Positions 28,722-32,453 of a stretch of DNA of 32,453 nucleotides are shown here, one piece after another. Where the stretch lies: positions 373,662 through 406,114 of the forward strand of contig BFEA01000730.1 of assembly GCA_003427395.1 (NCBI GenBank), read 5' to 3'. A model generated the notes under the pieces. The model was not told the origin of the DNA and did no database searches. It was given only the letters and a program-made list of their open reading frames with translations. The position numbers and the translations under genes are program-made. The stretch comes from Chara braunii. Its lineage: Eukaryota; Streptophyta; Charophyceae; Charales; Characeae. Numbering within the stretch: position 1 is the first letter of the stretch; every line of letters starts with the position of its first letter.

Positions 28722-28940
28722 AGGGAACACGACAACCTCTCCACTATCACAAAACAGAATCACTGCCAGGTCCGCAAGGTCGTAGCCTCCTTACTCGATC
28801 AAGGCAAGAAGTCCACACACCCCGAAGACATCTCTCATGAAGTTTTTTGCAACCTTTTTAAAATTTTCATGAATGGCCAAGCAAAACGTGGTCCTTCTCG
28901 TCAGACTTTCTCATCCACAATCAGCTTACCATGCCATTGA
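28722..28940 (+). CDS. Unrecognised coding-like frame
   Basis: Seventy-two codons between a TAG at 28719 and a TGA at 28938, with no initiating ATG. The translation (HCQVRKVVASLLDQGKKS, HPEDISHEVFCNLFKIFM) has protein-like helix periodicity and balanced composition. The sequence beyond the stop remains readable in another frame (YHAIESICPCFHMKEV), suggesting a frameshifted relic. It may be retroelement linker sequence, but I recognise no family. Confidence 0.3.
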   Translation, partial: REHDNLSTITKQNHCQVRKVVASLLDQGKKSTHPEDISHEVFCNLFKIFMNGQAKRGPSRQTFSSTISLPCH

Positions 28941-30385
28941 ATCTATCTGCCCCTGTTTTCATATGAAGGAGGTCTCTCTCAATAGGTCTCACAGTCACCC
29001 CTTCTCTATTTAGGATGGACTTTCACGCGACCTTTGCCTTAAAACATTTTCCCTCTCTGAAGACGAGTCTCCAAATAAGCACAAGACTATCTTCCTCATT
29101 TGAAGATGTCTCAACCATAATACAACTCAAACTGAGAGACCAACTTATGGGTCCTCACCACAACTCAAGCAATAAACATTCGGCATGGTAAGCATTTAAG
29201 TCTCAAAGACCCATAAAATTCCTTAGGATTCTCACGCTTTTCACAAAAACAAGTTGTACTCCCTCTCCTTATACCCGACCCTATCACCCGCCCGTGGGCA
29301 GATCGTACGAGTATACCGAAGAGTAAATAGTTCACATTCACTCGCATTCACAAAATACACAATACATGAGATGTTTCTCATACATCCCTTACACAACACC
29401 ATCATACATCAGGATAAAACCACACATGTGAGAATGATTGTGATCATCATATACAAATAGTAGTCTCAGAAAAAATCTCAACTCAATGTATACACAGGGG
29501 TACAATATCCCAACTCAAAACCCAAACAATCATAATCTTTGAATACAAAGAGTTGAACAATCTCAACTCAAAGTTGCACCAGTATCACACACAAAAATCG
29601 CGGCCTCCCTTACCAGAGCTAAAACTGAAACAGTCTTGATTAGGATGTAATCACACCCCTCAAATCAGAGGGACCCAAGTAACCCAAGACATATCCAAAT
29701 ATCCAGGAAAAGTAAGACCAGGAATCATTCCTACACAAGCCTTACAAACTACACTTCTAGGTTAGAGAGTCTACCTCACACACGCTGAGGTCTCCTCCTA
29801 AGTCTCTCATGCCTCTCACACATGTACAACCATCTCGACCTGGACCAAAAGTAGGTCTCGTCTCTTCCCCTCTCAACGATAGGTCTAGTGGAATAGACTT
29901 TCATTTCGTAACGAGACCCTTAAAACCACTTCTTGCTTTATCCACTGAAGACATTCCAATAACGTGATTTGAGGCAGGCCTAACATACCCCACATATACA
30001 GCTGTTCTATTGGGGTTCCTCCCGCGTGCAACTCAGGTTATCTTACCGGACCATTATTACGAAACCCTCTCGGTATATTGTCAGGCTCCCTGATGATTAA
30101 AATACGGAATTAAAATCACACCAACGATTAGTCTGCTATCCTAGTTCCACGTTCTCGTATATACAACTGAATCCACTAAAGGTAAAACAAGCCAAAGTGA
30201 AACAGGACCATCTTCTGGTTGAATACTTCCCAAACTTAAGAGTTAGGGTTACTCCTCTCTTCACACTATTACACTCTCTCTAACCTCATCCCCTTATCAC
30301 TTTCTACATCTTTCAGCTATTCTATCCTCCCATCTCATCGCCTTGGCTGCTTTACCTACCCGACTACTATCTGAACCACCGCTTA
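28941..30385. other. AT-rich unassigned DNA
   Basis: Apart from a short readable stretch up to about 29010, I see no coding signal, tandem array or terminal repeat. The 3' side leads directly into the end of the - strand Gag-like frame. Confidence 0.4.
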
Positions 30386-31678
30386 TTATGCCTTTGTCTT
30401 CGTTGCATTCCACTTATGATTTCGTTGAGGCCCATCATGTCCTCCAGTGCCTCCTCTGCCGCCATTGCGTCCTCTATTGCTGCGTCCTCTATTGCTGCGT
30501 CCTCCATCCCAGCGGCCCCTCCCAGCCTGCAGCCTTTGGCTTCTTTCACTAGCCATGCTTCATGACACTTGTTGTGTCGGCGGCTGCAACGGCCCCATAG
30601 GCTGAGGTCGAGCCTGGGCTGCAGGAGACTTAGGTGGTATCACGCTCATTTGTGGACCCAAACAGCTGCCTTGTGCCCATGGCACATATGGATTATACAT
30701 CGGCCACAAACCCACTTGATTACATGGCGCCCACTGCCCATATAGTTCCCACTCAGCCGACGGAGGCCCCTTTTGTGTTGCTTTGTCCCCCATTTCTTGT
30801 GGGGCGGCCGCTACTTGCCGCGAACACTACCCCTTTCCGGTACCTTGACCTCCCTGGGCCAGGTTTCTCGCTTTCCGTTGAGCCTTCGTTAACTTGGGAG
30901 GTTCAGGCTCCTCTTTTTCCCCTGTCATCCCCTTTTCTTTGCATCTCCAAGGGGTATGACCAGCCTTTTCACAACAATCACACACCATTTTTGCCAAGTG
31001 CTCTCGCCCTCTTTTACCCCTGCGCTCCCTCCTACCTACAGTTGACGACGCTTCCACGTCAGCAGGCCCCCTCTTCGGATCATACGCAACAATAGGCAGG
31101 GCTATGCTAGATTCCTGCTCCTCTTTTACCTCAATCAACCTCTCGCCTTCATCTCTCCCTTGAGTACAAGCTCGCCTCCTCGGGATTCCCTTGCGGAGGA
31201 TTGACTCTCGATCGGCATCCCTTGCCTCCGCTCCATCCTGCCCAGTCGGTCCACTCGACGTACCGTCAAAACCCTTCCTCTTCCCATGCCTGGCCTCTTC
31301 TAGTCGCGTCAACCTTTCTCCCAATACCCCAACTTGCCTCTGTATACCACTTACCTCTCCTCGCGTTGACTCAATCTCAGCTAGTTGCACAGGGCTTCCA
31401 CCAAGTTGGTTCTCTACTCCACTCTCTGGAAACCTTAACTTCAGAGAGGTTTTCAGCTCAACCCATGTCCGTGACCTTAACATAAGAGTATACACTTCCT
31501 CACTCAACTCTTCGCAGACAAACAACGGCAACATGCTCCACATCGCCTTTTCGTCCCACATCTTCATGAGACTGAAGCTATGATAGCCGCGTAGGAAGGC
31601 ATACAAATTCCTTCCCTGAAACAGCAAAGCACGAAGGTCTGTAGGCATCGAGTCCTGTACCGACTCGCACAACAGCAC
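30386..31678 (-). pseudogene. Gag-like protein with CCHC knuckle and RG-rich tail
   Basis: The frame starts at a non-ATG codon at 31678 and stays in one phase for 430 codons with stops at 30827-30829 and 30560-30562. The N-terminal 110 residues look like a Gag capsid C-lobe (FSLMKMWDEKAMWSMLPLFV, EELSEEVYTLM, WVELKTSLKLRFPE). A short coiled coil (about residues 120-145) and a charged linker follow. Then CDCCEKAGHTPWRC, a perfect CX2CX4HX4C knuckle near residue 240. Past the first stop is a Pro/Gln-rich region, and past the second an Arg-Gly-rich tail (GGRSNRGRSNRGRNGGRGG), as in RNA-binding proteins. No pol is seen downstream. The retroelement class is unknown. Confidence 0.55.
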
Positions 31679-31811
31679 TTTGCTGAGGCACGAGCTCCTC
31701 TAGAGCAGGATCTTGGTGAAACCACCTTCTTCGGTCATGATGTTGATACTGGCCTGACACGCATGACAAGCAATCGGCCATCAGGTTATGGCACAAGAAG
31801 GCGCAAAACAA

Positions 31812-32293
31812 ACAAGGCTAGTAAAAACTGCTAATACTCAAGCCACACTAACTTTTCTCGCTCACACAATACGACTCTGAACCATAGCTACGCTGGACCG
31901 GACCCCGGACACCGGATATCCCGGGGTCCTTCGGAATTTCGGAAGCCCGGAATATTCCGGTTTATCCGGACTGGTCCGGATCCATTGTCCGGATGCCTGT
32001 CCGGATGCAGTATATTTTCCGAAAAAATAAAATAAAAAATCAGTATACATGCTCAGAACATAGAAGTTACATTACCTGACTGAACATTGTTCAGTGTGTT
32101 GTCACTGCAGCCACACACCTACACACAGATTCAAAGATGCACAACTTGAACTGTGCAGACTGCACAGGGCACAGTGCACATTGCACACGCAACAAATTGA
32201 ACTTTGGAGTTTGAATTAACTTAACATTGAACTTTGAAGTTTGAACAGAACCGACAACTTCTAGACCGTCGCTGTCCCCTAAGTGATTGCAGA
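31812..32293 (-). mobile_element. Second hAT-like end with CCGG cluster
   Basis: Read on the - strand, an AGTTCAA-rich stretch (32120-32250) is followed by an AT-rich piece and then a CCGG/CGGA cluster (about 31890-32010) ending in GCTATGGTTCAGA. This is the same order as the hAT end at 6333-6785. The body would extend beyond the right edge of the window. No transposase is included, so the assignment rests on the shared layout. Confidence 0.5.
31890..32010. repeat. CCGG / TCCGGA subterminal cluster, second copy
   Basis: About ten CCGG cores plus several CGGA in 120 bases. The motif density matches 6615-6769 while the spacing and intervening bases differ. Confidence 0.8.
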
Positions 32294-32323
32294 GTCATTC
32301 ATGATTCACGATTCATGAATGAC
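32294..32323. repeat. 30-nt palindrome
   Basis: GTCATTCATGA pairs perfectly with TCATGAATGAC across eight bases. It lies between the microsatellite and the hAT-like end. Confidence 0.9.
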
Positions 32324-32343
32324 CACCCAAAAAACGGCAGTCC

Positions 32344-32344
32344 A

Positions 32345-32433
<89 letters not shown>
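32344..32433. repeat. (CT)n microsatellite
   Basis: About 45 CT units with one interruption (TTT near 32364). It lies on the inner side of the hAT-like end, as the TG/AG run does at 6260-6332. Confidence 0.97.
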
Positions 32434-32435
<2 letters not shown>

Positions 32436-32453
32436 GAGTCTCTAATGACTCTC

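Overview
The window looks like gene-poor, repeat-packed nuclear DNA of a streptophyte, most likely a charophyte alga such as Chara. This is an inference. It rests on plant-like mitochondrial gene fragments (nad4, sdh3, cox1, rps4, atp1 and probably tatC), a chromodomain Ty3/gypsy element whose primer site resembles initiator tRNA-Met, hAT elements, and cysteine-knuckle/coiled-coil retroelement proteins. No intact host gene was recognised. Almost everything is transposon-derived, and nearly every reading frame is broken by stops or frameshifts.

Layout. 1-1300: pyrimidine-rich DNA with a hammerhead-like core near 126 and a CT microsatellite. 1301-1859 (+): N-terminal half of a CCHC-knuckle/coiled-coil protein, cut at an LTR edge. 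1860-4895 (-): 3' half of a Ty3/gypsy chromovirus (RNase H, integrase, chromodomain, LTR). 4896-6785 (+): 3' part of a hAT element with a frameshifted transposase, acidic AT-hook tail and CCGG-rich end. 6951-8486 (-): GIY-YIG-like domain, SAP-like segment and coiled coil, which read as the missing half of the 1301 gene and its partner ORF. 8487-14216 (+): 5' half of the same Ty3 family (LTR, primer site, leader, gag, protease, RT). The two LTRs are inverted relative to each other.

14211-16640 is tandem satellite whose period changes from about 92 to 80.5 to 91 bp, with a 215-base gap of N. 16680-19100 and 21520-23890 are two diverged direct copies (A and B) of a long non-coding repeat rich in perfect hairpins. 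Several hairpins have changed on both arms between the copies, so pairing is kept. Between them lie a relic of a second Ty3 lineage and a 1.3-kb mosaic of mitochondrial fragments in mixed orientation. 23.9-30.3 kb is mostly unassigned; it contains three 30-nt hairpins spaced exactly 179 bp apart, again with paired changes, and two short unassigned frames. 30386-31678 (-) is a Gag-like relic with a CCHC knuckle and an RG-rich tail. 31885-32453 resembles a second hAT end with the same CCGG cluster, on the opposite strand.

How the parts relate. The simplest reading of 1.3-14.2 kb is a GIY-YIG (Penelope-like) retroelement hit by a Ty3 insertion and then split by an inversion, with hAT DNA at the left breakpoint. 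The most novel signal is the set of covarying hairpins in the 17-26 kb repeats. No tRNA, CRISPR, operon or bacterial-type regulation was seen. Coding starts are uncertain throughout because many frames have no ATG at their 5' end.
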